Of a stretch of 64,000 nt of DNA, positions 54,764 through 63,343 are shown piece after piece. The stretch covers positions 145,440 through 209,439 of the forward strand of contig NZ_JACHOT010000008.1 of the NCBI RefSeq assembly GCF_014200015.1, in the 5' to 3' direction. The notes under the pieces were generated by a model, which saw only the letters and a program-made list of their open reading frames with translations, was not told the DNA's origin and made no database searches. The translations under genes were made by a program, and so were the position numbers. Position 1 is the stretch's first letter. Every line of letters starts with the position of its first letter. The DNA is from Aminobacter niigataensis (GTDB lineage: Bacteria > Pseudomonadota > Alphaproteobacteria > Rhizobiales > Rhizobiaceae).

Positions 54764-55570
54764 ATGGCACGCAACAGGCCAACGGTCGCGGATCTGCGCG
54801 CGCTCAAAGGCAAGCGCCAACTGTCGAAGCTCAGGGTGACGACGCTGGAGGAGGCGGAAGCGGCCGAGCGCGCCGGCATCGATCTGCTGTCGGTCACCTA
54901 TGGGCTGATGCTCGACCCGCGTTTCCGCGATGCGGCGCCGACCTGCTTTGCGGTGCCCGGCGACGAATATGGCATGATGGGGGCTACGACCGACGAGATC
55001 CTGCGCACGGCGGTCAAGCTCAAGGCGGCGAGCGCCGACGCTGTCTATTGCTCGGCAAGCCTGCAGACCATCCGGCGCCTGGCCGACGAGCACATCCCGG
55101 TCTGCGGCCATGTCGGGCTGATTCCTATCCATTCGACCTGGACGGGCGGGTTCCGCGCGGTGGGCAAGACCGCCGAGACGGCAGCGCTCGTCTGGAAGCA
55201 GATCAAGGATCTGGAAGACGCCGGCGCGTTCGCCGCCGAGATCGAGGTCGTGCCTGCGGAGGTTGCGAGCGCCATCTCGAAGCGTACGCCACTGGTGATG
55301 ATCTCGATGGGGGCGGGCGCCGGCTGCGATGCGCAGTATCTCTTCGCCGAGGACGTGCTCGGCCTCAATCGCGGCCCCTATCCGCGTCATGCCAAGGTTT
55401 ATCGCAACCTTGCCGCCGAATATGGCCGCATCCAGCAGGAGCGGATTGCGGCATTTGCCGAATACGCCACCGACATTGCCAGCGGCGCCTATCCAGATGC
55501 CAGCCATAAGGTAGGCATCGACGCGGAGGAAATGCGCAAGTTCGAGGATTTTCTGAGCGGGCAGGCCTAG
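54764..55570 (+). CDS. Ketopantoate hydroxymethyltransferase (PanB)-like protein
   Basis: This 268-aa TIM-barrel protein of the phosphoenolpyruvate/PanB superfamily is usually annotated as 3-methyl-2-oxobutanoate hydroxymethyltransferase. Shared blocks include HVGLIPIHSTWTGGFRAVGK, AFAAEIEVVPAEVASAISKR and ISMGAGAGCDAQYLFAEDVL. The usual PanB opening TAYDxxxA is replaced by RVTTLEEAEAAERAGIDLLS, so it is a divergent subfamily. It ends the iol operon 37 nt after iolB. Pantothenate synthesis is an unlikely job there; a C-C lyase or transferase in inositol breakdown fits better, as inference. Confidence 0.78.
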   Translation: MARNRPTVADLRALKGKRQLSKLRVTTLEEAEAAERAGIDLLSVTYGLMLDPRFRDAAPTCFAVPGDEYGMMGATTDEILRTAVKLKAASADAVYCSASLQTIRRLADEHIPVCGHVGLIPIHSTWTGGFRAVGKTAETAALVWKQIKDLEDAGAFAAEIEVVPAEVASAISKRTPLVMISMGAGAGCDAQYLFAEDVLGLNRGPYPRHAKVYRNLAAEYGRIQQERIAAFAEYATDIASGAYPDASHKVGIDAEEMRKFEDFLSGQA

Positions 55571-55582
55571 GCCTGCCCGCTC
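55555..55582. terminator. 28-bp perfect palindrome between convergent genes
   Basis: GAGCGGGCAGGCCT is followed directly by its reverse complement. The TAG stop of the PanB-like gene lies at its centre. The next gene converges and ends 27 nt further on. The transcript from either side would fold into a ~12-bp GC stem, so it is a likely bidirectional terminator, though no U-tract follows. Confidence 0.65.
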
Positions 55583-55608
55583 CGGAAGGCGGTTCGCATT
55601 CCAGCGCC

Positions 55609-57231
55609 CTAGAGCGCGGTACTCAGAACTCGCGTCGCCGCCTTCCTATCTGGATTGAGCATGATGTAGCTCGGCCGGTTTTCAAATTTCAGCCGCTTGA
55701 GCATTGCCCTGGTCTTGACCAGCAGCGTGTCGTCGCGCGAAGCGGCCTCAAGCTTGTGCTGCAATCCTTCCAGCGTTTCGATGGCTTCCTCGCTGCGTTC
55801 GAGTGCCGCGAGGCTCCTGGCCAGCGAGAATTCGGCGCCTACGAAATCGGGTGCGAGCGACAGCACCGTGCGGAATGCATCCGCTGCCTCGATGTGTCGA
55901 GACAGAGCTTGCATCTCCATTCCCAGTCTGAGCCATGCCTTCGATGAAGTCGGCACCGAAGCTGCGAGTGTCTGGAAATGTGCCAAAGCCTCGCGGTGGT
56001 CGCCCTTGCCAGACAGCAGCTGGCCAATGCCATAGAGCGCGCGGGAATGGGTGGCATCGCTGGCAAGGATCTGGCGGTATCCGTTTTCCGCCCTTGCCAG
56101 TTGCCCCTCCTGGTGGAAACGCGTCACCTCGGCGAAGATGCTGCCGAGCGAGCGAGGGTCGAGCCGGTCGCCGGCATTGCGGCCGCTCTTGGTGTAGATC
56201 ATCGCGCAGTTGACCTTGCTCTCGGTCACGCCGAACGCGAATTTGTAGGGCTCGTCGCCGCGCAGGAAGTCGTAGGTGGTGAGGCCGTTCTCGATTGCCA
56301 GCTTGATGCAATGGCCATGCAGGATCAGGCCGGTCGGGATGGAGGTCACGGCTTCGTCACGGCCGGCCATGAAGAACAGCAAGGCCTTCTTGACCGGGTC
56401 GACAAAGATGGCGAGCGCGCCCAGCGGCCGGTCGCCTTGCCAGAGGACCGGCAGGAACAGCGTGCCATTCTTGAAGCTTTCCCTCAGCACGCGGCGGTTG
56501 TTGTGAAGGATGCCTGCCAGCCGGTCTCCCTTGCGTGCGCCCCATTTCACCCGCCACAACTCCAGCAGCGTGTCGATGTCGCGCTCGTAGGTGGTGACGT
56601 CGGCCCGGGCGATGCGCAATTCGCCGGCATCGATCTTGCGCATGAAGCGCCGCAGCTTCTGGCGGGTGTTGGTGCTGAGCACATTGTCGAGATAGCCGTC
56701 GAACGTATCGGGCAGGGCGGCCGAGAAGCAGCGGCAATTGTCGACGTTGTCGGCGGCATTGACGCGACTGAACTCGCGCATCGCAAAGATGTCGCGCGAG
56801 AACTGGCCGATGAACGCGAAGACGCGTTCCCGTGACATGCGCAGGTTCTCGAGATTGAGCCGCGCCCAGCCCATCTGGGCGACGTGCCGGCCAAACGCCT
56901 TCAATGCCTCTTCTGCATGCAAGGGATCGCAGATCGCGCCGGTGTAGTCGGCAGCATTGTTGCCGGCCATGCTGATCTCGTTGAAGAACAGCCCGGTCTT
57001 GCCGCTCATGCGGGTGCGCATGCGCAAGGGCATCAGCGCGACATAGGGCGAACCTGGATTGCCGAGACGGGCCGCGAGCACGAACCAGGCGCCCTTGTAG
57101 AAGCGCATGTACGGCACCAGCCAGTTCCAAGAGACAAAGAACTGTGCCTCCGGATCGGCCTCGTAGAGGCGCTCCCAGTCCTTCTGCAACTTCGCCAGCG
57201 TATCAAGATCGGTAATGACATCGACCTGCAT
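55609..57231 (-). CDS. BioF2/FemAB-like acyltransferase with TPR domain
   Basis: This 540-aa protein has an N-terminal acyltransferase domain of the GNAT-related BioF2/FemAB type (about 1-340, with LFFMAGRDEAVTSIPTGLIL and YDFLRGDEPYKFAFG). A C-terminal tetratricopeptide region (about 360-500, with repeated ARAENGYRQILASDATHSRA units) follows. I place the start at the ATG 57229-57231, six nt after GAGGGGG; ATGs at 57237 and 57252 and a GTG at 57270 are alternatives. It is last in the type I secretion operon, 36 nt after the HlyD-like stop. It may modify a secreted or surface substrate. Confidence 0.82.
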   Translation of the reverse strand: MQVDVITDLDTLAKLQKDWERLYEADPEAQFFVSWNWLVPYMRFYKGAWFVLAARLGNPGSPYVALMPLRMRTRMSGKTGLFFNEISMAGNNAADYTGAICDPLHAEEALKAFGRHVAQMGWARLNLENLRMSRERVFAFIGQFSRDIFAMREFSRVNAADNVDNCRCFSAALPDTFDGYLDNVLSTNTRQKLRRFMRKIDAGELRIARADVTTYERDIDTLLELWRVKWGARKGDRLAGILHNNRRVLRESFKNGTLFLPVLWQGDRPLGALAIFVDPVKKALLFFMAGRDEAVTSIPTGLILHGHCIKLAIENGLTTYDFLRGDEPYKFAFGVTESKVNCAMIYTKSGRNAGDRLDPRSLGSIFAEVTRFHQEGQLARAENGYRQILASDATHSRALYGIGQLLSGKGDHREALAHFQTLAASVPTSSKAWLRLGMEMQALSRHIEAADAFRTVLSLAPDFVGAEFSLARSLAALERSEEAIETLEGLQHKLEAASRDDTLLVKTRAMLKRLKFENRPSYIMLNPDRKAATRVLSTAL

Positions 57232-57266
57232 CTGCATCCCCCTCAAAGTCATGGCTTGCCCCTGGT

Positions 57267-58610
57267 TCACCGCTCCATGAATGCGCGCGACATGCTGTCG
57301 GCGATTGGCTTGGTCAGGTATCTGAAGAAGGTCCGTTCCTCGGTCTGGACCAAAACCTCCGCCGGCATGCCGGGTGTTGGCGAGAAGCTGTGAACACGTG
57401 AGATCTGGTCCGGCGACAGGCTGATCCGGGCGACGTAGACTTCGCGCGCAACGGGACCCGAGGTGTCGGGAAGGGCGTCGGCGGAGACGTAGATCACCTG
57501 GCCGTCAAGCACCGGCGTGGTGCGCCGGTTGAGCGCGGTGAGCCGCACCGTGGCAAGTTGTCCGACACGCACGTTGTCGATGTCGGTGCGCGAGATCAGC
57601 GTCTCGATGACCAGCGGAACATTGGACGGCAGGATCTCGACGATCGGCTTGCCGCTTTCGATGACGCCGCCGGAGGTGTGATAGTACATGCGCACGATGG
57701 TGCCGGCGACGGGAGCGTTGATCGTCACGCGATTGAGCACGCTCTTGGCCTGGCGCAGCTGTTCGCGGATGGTGTCGAGATCGCCCTCGAGGTTCTGCAA
57801 CTGCTCGAGTGCGGCTTGCTTGTAGGCTTCCTGGGCCTGGGTGATCTGCTGGTCGAGCTTGATGATCTCGGAGCCGATCTCGGAAACCTCGGCGCCGAGG
57901 CGGCCGATCTGACCCTCGGCGTCGGCCATGGCGCGCTGGATCGCCTTGATCTCGGTTGCCCGCAGCAGGCCCTTGTCGAGCAGCGACTTCTTGCCCGCAT
58001 ATTCTTCCTTCATCAGGGCGAGCTGCCGTTGCACCGCGTCGTGCTGTTGCTGGTAGCCGTCCGCGCGATAGCGGTAGGCGGCAATGTTCTGCTTCAGCAG
58101 GCCGATTTCGCTTTGCAGCTTGCCGCGTGCGGCGGTGAAATTCAGTTGCTGGCCGTCGACGATCGGCTTGATCTCCGGATCGTCGATGTTGTCGGTGACA
58201 TTCTTGGGAAAGGTGATCTCCGGCGCGCCGTTGATCTCGGCATTCAGCCGCGCGGCGATGGCGTCCAGCCGCACCTGGCGCAGGAACAGCTGCCGCTCGT
58301 TGGCTTGCGCTGCCGTTTCGTCGAGGCGCACCAGTGGCTGGTCGTAGCGGACGCGGTCGCCTTCGCTGACCAGCAATTCCTTGATGATGCCGCCTTCCAG
58401 GTGCTGCACGATCTTGTTCTGACCGGCTGCCACGAACGAGCCCTGGGCGATGATTGCCGCTGCAAGCGGGGCGGTGAAGGCCCAGGTGCCGAAGCCGCCG
58501 AAGGTAAGGGCGATGAGCAACAGGCCGACCTTGGTCTGCTTGCCGATCGAGCGCGGTACCTCGGAGTACCATTCGAGATCGTGGACCTTTACGACTGCCG
58601 TGTCGCTCAT
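57267..58610 (-). CDS. HlyD-type type I secretion adaptor
   Basis: This 447-aa membrane fusion protein bridges an ABC exporter and an outer-membrane channel. One transmembrane helix (about residues 28-50, FGGFGTWAFTAPLAAAIIAQ) is followed by the lipoyl half-motif GIIKELLVSEGDRVRYDQPL. A long coiled coil (about 130-290) and a beta-barrel end with PGMPAEVLVQTEERTFFRYL complete it. The ATG at 58608-58610 follows AAGGGGG, 12 nt after the ABC gene. No tolC-like gene is in view. Confidence 0.93.
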   Translation of the reverse strand: MSDTAVVKVHDLEWYSEVPRSIGKQTKVGLLLIALTFGGFGTWAFTAPLAAAIIAQGSFVAAGQNKIVQHLEGGIIKELLVSEGDRVRYDQPLVRLDETAAQANERQLFLRQVRLDAIAARLNAEINGAPEITFPKNVTDNIDDPEIKPIVDGQQLNFTAARGKLQSEIGLLKQNIAAYRYRADGYQQQHDAVQRQLALMKEEYAGKKSLLDKGLLRATEIKAIQRAMADAEGQIGRLGAEVSEIGSEIIKLDQQITQAQEAYKQAALEQLQNLEGDLDTIREQLRQAKSVLNRVTINAPVAGTIVRMYYHTSGGVIESGKPIVEILPSNVPLVIETLISRTDIDNVRVGQLATVRLTALNRRTTPVLDGQVIYVSADALPDTSGPVAREVYVARISLSPDQISRVHSFSPTPGMPAEVLVQTEERTFFRYLTKPIADSMSRAFMER

Positions 58611-58622
58611 GACATTGCCCCC

Positions 58623-61154
58623 TTACGGAATCTGATGGCCGAACGATCCGCCTTCGATGCTCAGGCCGCGCTGGGCTAGTGCCTGGAGCACGTCTTGCCG
58701 CTGGCCGAACAGGGCGACGGTTCCGTTGACCAGCAGCAGGATCTTGTCGACGCTGTGCAACAGGGCCGGCCGCTGGGTGATGGTGATGACGGTGATCTTG
58801 TTTTCCTTGGCGTGCTGGAGCGCGCGGGCAAGGGCTGCGTCGCCGGCTGCGTCGAGGTTGGAGTTCGGCTCGTCCAGCACGACCATGCGCGGGTTGCCGA
58901 AGAAGGCACGGGCGAGCGCGATGCGCTGCTTCTGGCCGCCTGAGAGCGGTGCGCCGTCGGCGGCGACGAATGTCTCGTAGCCATGCGGCAGCGTGGCGAT
59001 CATTTCGTGCACGTCGGCGAGTTGGGCCGCCTGGTAGATCTCCGCGTCCGTGGCGTCATCGCGCATGCGGGCGATGTTGGCCTTGATCGAGGCGGGGAAC
59101 AGCTGCACGTCCTGCGGCAGGTAGCCGATGTTCTCGCCGAACTGGCGCTGGTCCCAGTTGCGCAGGTCCATCAGGTCGAGGCGCACGTTGCCCGAGGTCG
59201 GCAGGATCGAGCCGACCAGCATCTTGCCGAGCGTGGTCTTGCCGGCGCCTGAATTGCCGATGACTGCGAGCGAGTCGCCGGGGGCCAGGGCAAAGGTGAT
59301 GCCGTTGAGCACGACACGCTTGGTACCCTGCGGCACGAACAGCAGGCGTTCGACATCGAGCCGGCCTTCCGGGCGGGGCAGGTTGAGCCGTTCGAAATTG
59401 AGCGGCGAGGACTGCAGCAGGCTGGCGATGCGGCCATAGGCGGCACGCGACTGCACGACCTGGTTCCAGCCTTCGATGGCGCCTTCGATCGGGCCCAGCG
59501 CACGGCTGGCGATGATCGACGCGGCAATGACCATGCCGCCGCTGAGATGGCCGTCGAGCGCGAGATGCGCGCCCCAGCCGAGCATGGCGACCTGGGTCAG
59601 CAAGCGAGTTGCCTTCGACGTCGCGGCAAAGGCGATGTTGCGATCCTGTGCGATGACCTGCGCACGCAGCGAGCTTGCGGTGTCCTTGCCCCAGATGCGC
59701 ACGGCTTCCGGGATCATGGCGAGCGCGTTGATGATCTGCGAGTTCCGCGACATCGAGTCGAGATGCAGATTGGCCTTGCTCTGGTGTGTATTGGCCTCGC
59801 TAAAGGGGGCCGCCGTCGAGCGCTGGTTAATGATGGTGATGACCAGCAGGATCAGCGATGTCGTGACGACGATGAAGCCGAGATGCGGGTGCACGAGGAA
59901 CACAGCGAGGACGAACAGCGGTGCCAGCGGTGCGTCGAGCAAGGTGAGCAGAGTTCCCGAGACGAGGAACGACCGGAGTTGCTGGAGGTCACCGAGCGTC
60001 TGGTATTCGCGGCCGTTGCTGTTCAGGGCCGCGCGGGCTGCAGCGCTCAGGATCGGGGCGCCCAATTGGGCCGCGACCTCGACAGCGGTGCGCATCAGGA
60101 TGAGGCGGCGGATGGCGTCGAAGATGGTCTGCAGGACCACCGCGCCGACGATCACGACCGTCAGCATGACCAGCGTGTCGACGGAGCGGCTGGTCAGCAC
60201 CCGGTCGGAAATCTGGAAGAGGTAGAGCGGTATTGCCAGCACCAGTACGTTGCTGGCCAGCGTGAACAGCATGACGATCAGCAGGTTGCGCTTGACGACC
60301 TTCAGGCCGGTCTTGAGCGAGGCCGAGAAATCGATCGGCCCGAGACGCTTGTGGAAGACGCCGCCACCGCCTCCGCCGCCGCCACCACCGCCGCCACCGC
60401 TGTCGATGTCGCCGCCGTTGGGGCCCTTGGCTTCGGGCAGTCTTTCCTTTGCCTTGATCGGTCCGTTGTCGGCGTCGATCACCTTGCCGACCGGCATCGA
60501 GGTGTCTTTCATTTCAGTCTTCGCCGGCCCTTGCGGTTCGCTGACCCGCATCTCGGGACGAGGGGAGGCCGCTGCTGCCGCAGGGGTTGGCGAAGGCGTC
60601 TCGGCGGACGTGGTCCTGGCCTGGGGCGCATCGTCGCGTTTTGCGGCTGCGATGGGTTCCTCCGGAGTTGCATGCGGGGCTGGTTGGGACCGCATGCTCG
60701 GCGCTGCTGCGGCGGGCGCAGACGCTGGGGGGCGTTGAGCCGTAGCGCTCCGCTCCGGAGGTATGATCGAAGGCCCGGCCATCGGCGGCCTTCCTGATGG
60801 CAGCTGGGTGCTTGCCGGCGTCGCCTGCGAGGGTGTTGAAGGCGCGGGCGAAGGGGCGGAAACGCCGGCCGACGGAGGGGTTGCCGGAGCGGATGACTTG
60901 TCGCCCGCTTCTTCATGCAGCCGCCCGACGACCTTGTCGATGTAGCTTTCGAGGTGGTCGAGCGCCCGTTCCTGCGAGGCCACGGCAGTCGACAGTCTCG
61001 CTTCCGCCGCAGGTTTGCCTGCTGCCGCTACCGGCTTGCTGGCTGCCTGTGCGGGCCTTGCCTCCGAATGCCTCGGCGCCTGCGGGCTGTCCTGGCTGTC
61101 GCCGTCGTCCGGCACGTTATGAAAACCACTCCAGCCTTCACGGTCGTCGGTCAT
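58623..61154 (-). CDS. Type I secretion ABC exporter with long N-terminal extension
   Basis: This 843-aa exporter is about 260 residues longer than the usual ~580-aa type I secretion ABC proteins. Residues 1-252 are Pro/Ala/Ser-rich, probably disordered, with no C39 peptidase or CLD motif. A run of 13 glycines (253-265) leads to the transmembrane domain (about 280-550). The ATPase has Walker A GNSGAGKTT, signature LSGGQKQRIALARAFF and Walker B MVVLDEPNSNLD. It is downstream of the two candidate cargo genes and upstream of the HlyD gene. The start ATG is at 61152-61154. Confidence 0.9.
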   Translation of the reverse strand: MTDDREGWSGFHNVPDDGDSQDSPQAPRHSEARPAQAASKPVAAAGKPAAEARLSTAVASQERALDHLESYIDKVVGRLHEEAGDKSSAPATPPSAGVSAPSPAPSTPSQATPASTQLPSGRPPMAGPSIIPPERSATAQRPPASAPAAAAPSMRSQPAPHATPEEPIAAAKRDDAPQARTTSAETPSPTPAAAAASPRPEMRVSEPQGPAKTEMKDTSMPVGKVIDADNGPIKAKERLPEAKGPNGGDIDSGGGGGGGGGGGGGVFHKRLGPIDFSASLKTGLKVVKRNLLIVMLFTLASNVLVLAIPLYLFQISDRVLTSRSVDTLVMLTVVIVGAVVLQTIFDAIRRLILMRTAVEVAAQLGAPILSAAARAALNSNGREYQTLGDLQQLRSFLVSGTLLTLLDAPLAPLFVLAVFLVHPHLGFIVVTTSLILLVITIINQRSTAAPFSEANTHQSKANLHLDSMSRNSQIINALAMIPEAVRIWGKDTASSLRAQVIAQDRNIAFAATSKATRLLTQVAMLGWGAHLALDGHLSGGMVIAASIIASRALGPIEGAIEGWNQVVQSRAAYGRIASLLQSSPLNFERLNLPRPEGRLDVERLLFVPQGTKRVVLNGITFALAPGDSLAVIGNSGAGKTTLGKMLVGSILPTSGNVRLDLMDLRNWDQRQFGENIGYLPQDVQLFPASIKANIARMRDDATDAEIYQAAQLADVHEMIATLPHGYETFVAADGAPLSGGQKQRIALARAFFGNPRMVVLDEPNSNLDAAGDAALARALQHAKENKITVITITQRPALLHSVDKILLLVNGTVALFGQRQDVLQALAQRGLSIEGGSFGHQIP

Positions 61155-61175
61155 CTTGCGCCCCTCTGAAACGGC

Positions 61176-63212
61176 TCAGCCCAGCATGTGCTGCATGACG
61201 TCAGCCGATCCGGAATCGGCCGGCTGCGGTGCTATCGGATTGGTATTCGAGGCGTCGCCGGTGTCGTCGGTGCCGTCATCGAGAAAAACGACGGCTTCGG
61301 TGACGAGTATGTCCGGGTTCTGCGCACCGAGGTCCGGATCGCTCGATACGAGATTTGCCTGGATCAGGATCTCGTCGGAGTAGCTGTCGCCACCGACATA
61401 GATCTTGGACATCCCATCGACGTCGACGATGGTCGCGTCGTTGACCAACTGGTTGCCGCCGGTGGTGATGGTCCATTCGGCGTCGGGATTGGCGACCAGA
61501 TTGTTCATGGCAAGCGCCACCTGGTCGCTGTCGCCGACCACGGTGGTCTGCTTGATGTAATTCAGATTGTAGATGTCGCCAGAGATGTAGAGCACGCGCA
61601 GCACGCCGATGCCGGCGAATGCGGCGTCCTGGAGAATGGCGTCCGGCAGTTCCTTGTTGCCGCCCGCGAGGTTGCCCCCCGCCGTGCTGTAGCCATCGGG
61701 CAGCGCCTCGGCGGTCGCGTTGCCGACGTTGACGATGCTTGCCTGGTTCCAGAGCAGATTGTCACCCGTCGAGACCGAGCCTTCGCCGGTCGTTTGGAAG
61801 CCGGAGACCGCGCCGATCACATCGTTGTCGAGCAGCAGGTTTATCTGGTGAATGATGCTCGCGTCGTAGACGTTTCCGCCGATGATGATGAGGTCGTAGT
61901 AATTGCCGATTTCGTTGAGGCTGAGCCCGTTGAACGCGGTGTTGTCGCCGGTCGAGACGACCGATTGCACACCCGACGACGAAGCAATGCAGACGTCGTT
62001 GTCGGTCACGAACGCATATTGTTCGATCCAGTTCATCATGATGAGGTCGCCCGAAATCTCGGTGACCACATAATAGGCGGGGAACCCGGTGGGGGCCTCG
62101 GCAGGCGTTTCGTCGCCGGCGGAGGTGTCGATGTGCTTGAACATCGCGATGTTGAAACTGAGGTTGTCGCCGCCGCCCGGATCGAAAGGCCAGCCGCCGA
62201 CCGCCGAGCCGACGCTGTCGGTGTCACACGTGCCGTTGATCTGGATGATGGCGTTGAGCGAGATATGGTCGCCCATGACGGCCATGACCTCGGCCGATGC
62301 CCAATCGTTGACCACTACGGCGTTGTTGATGACGGTGTTGCCGCCGGTGCTGATCTCGACGCTCGGGTTGGCCGTTCCGTCTCCCCAGCCATCCATGAAA
62401 TCGCCGGAGTCCGGAGGCGTGTCGGTATCGAGCGGAGCGTCAGGCCCCTTGGCGTCGTCGTCCTGTTCCTTCAGGAAGTTGACGTAATCTTCCATCTTCG
62501 GGGCGTCGGCTGCGTCGATCAACTGGCCATTGAAATAGGTGCCCTCGATCGTTTCGGCCTTGACGCAGAAGACGTCGGCGTTGCCGTGGTCGTCGGCCTC
62601 GAAGTCGTTGAAACGGGCTTGTGCGGTGGTGACGAACGTCGCCATTTCCTCGGTCGAGCCCGGAAGCGTCAGGTCGTCGATCGGCGACAGGTCGGCCGCT
62701 GCCTGCTGCATGTCGGCCATGGGGCTTTCGTCGACGGGCGGCGCATTGAACTTCAGGCCGCTGCCGCCAAAGCCGACATAGTCGTTGTCGGAAAGCCGGA
62801 TCTCCTGGTTGACGATGGCAGCCAGGTCGCCCGGCGGCACAATCTTTGGCAGGACGATGCCGCCCGAACCAACCGTCGTGCCTTCTGGCAGGTTGGTGTA
62901 ATTTTGGAGGAACGGTCCATCGGGAACCGGTACGTCGGGAGGGGTGAAGGCGACGTTGGTCCAAACCGTGACTTGCTCGATTTCGGGCCTGACGCCGACA
63001 TACTTCACGCTCGGGTCGAAGTCTTCCAGGGAGTGGGAGGTGTCGACCTTGAGGGCGGCGGTCTGGTGCTCCGGCAATTGCTCGTCGGCCTGCTGCTTGG
63101 CCCTGAATTCGTCGTAGGCCTGCTTGAGGCGGGCCTCCTCACTCGCCGTGTCGAACAGGCCAATGAAGTGAGCGATCGTCTCGGTAATTCTGTCGAAATA
63201 CGCGGCATACAT
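61176..63212 (-). CDS. Repetitive acidic protein, candidate type I secretion substrate
   Basis: This 678-aa acidic protein matches no family I can name. An N-terminal ~280 residues (with a helical start, MYAAYFDRITETIAHFIGLF) are unique. From about residue 288 to 640 at least five degenerate units of 50-100 residues recur: TGGNTVINNAVVV, GGDNLSFNIAMF, TGDNTAFNGLSL, TGDNLLWNQASIV and TGGNQLVNDATIV. Each is followed by a hydrophobic strand, then Q and an acidic D(N/S)D turn. There is no Sec signal peptide. The stop lies 21 nt before the exporter gene, so it is likely its cargo. Confidence 0.8.
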   Translation of the reverse strand: MYAAYFDRITETIAHFIGLFDTASEEARLKQAYDEFRAKQQADEQLPEHQTAALKVDTSHSLEDFDPSVKYVGVRPEIEQVTVWTNVAFTPPDVPVPDGPFLQNYTNLPEGTTVGSGGIVLPKIVPPGDLAAIVNQEIRLSDNDYVGFGGSGLKFNAPPVDESPMADMQQAAADLSPIDDLTLPGSTEEMATFVTTAQARFNDFEADDHGNADVFCVKAETIEGTYFNGQLIDAADAPKMEDYVNFLKEQDDDAKGPDAPLDTDTPPDSGDFMDGWGDGTANPSVEISTGGNTVINNAVVVNDWASAEVMAVMGDHISLNAIIQINGTCDTDSVGSAVGGWPFDPGGGDNLSFNIAMFKHIDTSAGDETPAEAPTGFPAYYVVTEISGDLIMMNWIEQYAFVTDNDVCIASSSGVQSVVSTGDNTAFNGLSLNEIGNYYDLIIIGGNVYDASIIHQINLLLDNDVIGAVSGFQTTGEGSVSTGDNLLWNQASIVNVGNATAEALPDGYSTAGGNLAGGNKELPDAILQDAAFAGIGVLRVLYISGDIYNLNYIKQTTVVGDSDQVALAMNNLVANPDAEWTITTGGNQLVNDATIVDVDGMSKIYVGGDSYSDEILIQANLVSSDPDLGAQNPDILVTEAVVFLDDGTDDTGDASNTNPIAPQPADSGSADVMQHMLG

Positions 63213-63274
63213 CGTAGTGCCTCCGCCCGAATTTCAGGCACGGTGAGGCGCAAATGTGCTCCACCGGCCAAGAT

Positions 63275-63303
63275 GGACTGCGCGGGGGTTACCCGCGCAG
63301 TCC
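63275..63303. terminator. Hairpin between the two cargo-like genes
   Basis: GGACTGCGCGGG (63275-63286) pairs with CCCGCGCAGTCC (63292-63303): a perfect 12-bp GC stem with a 5-nt loop, and no U-tract follows on the minus strand. It lies 41 nt after the glycine-rich gene and 63 nt before the 678-aa gene. It probably attenuates read-through or stabilises the upstream message. Confidence 0.6.
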
Positions 63304-63343
63304 GGCTCACTGGTTCCGCAAGCGCGGAGCCTTATGCCGATGG

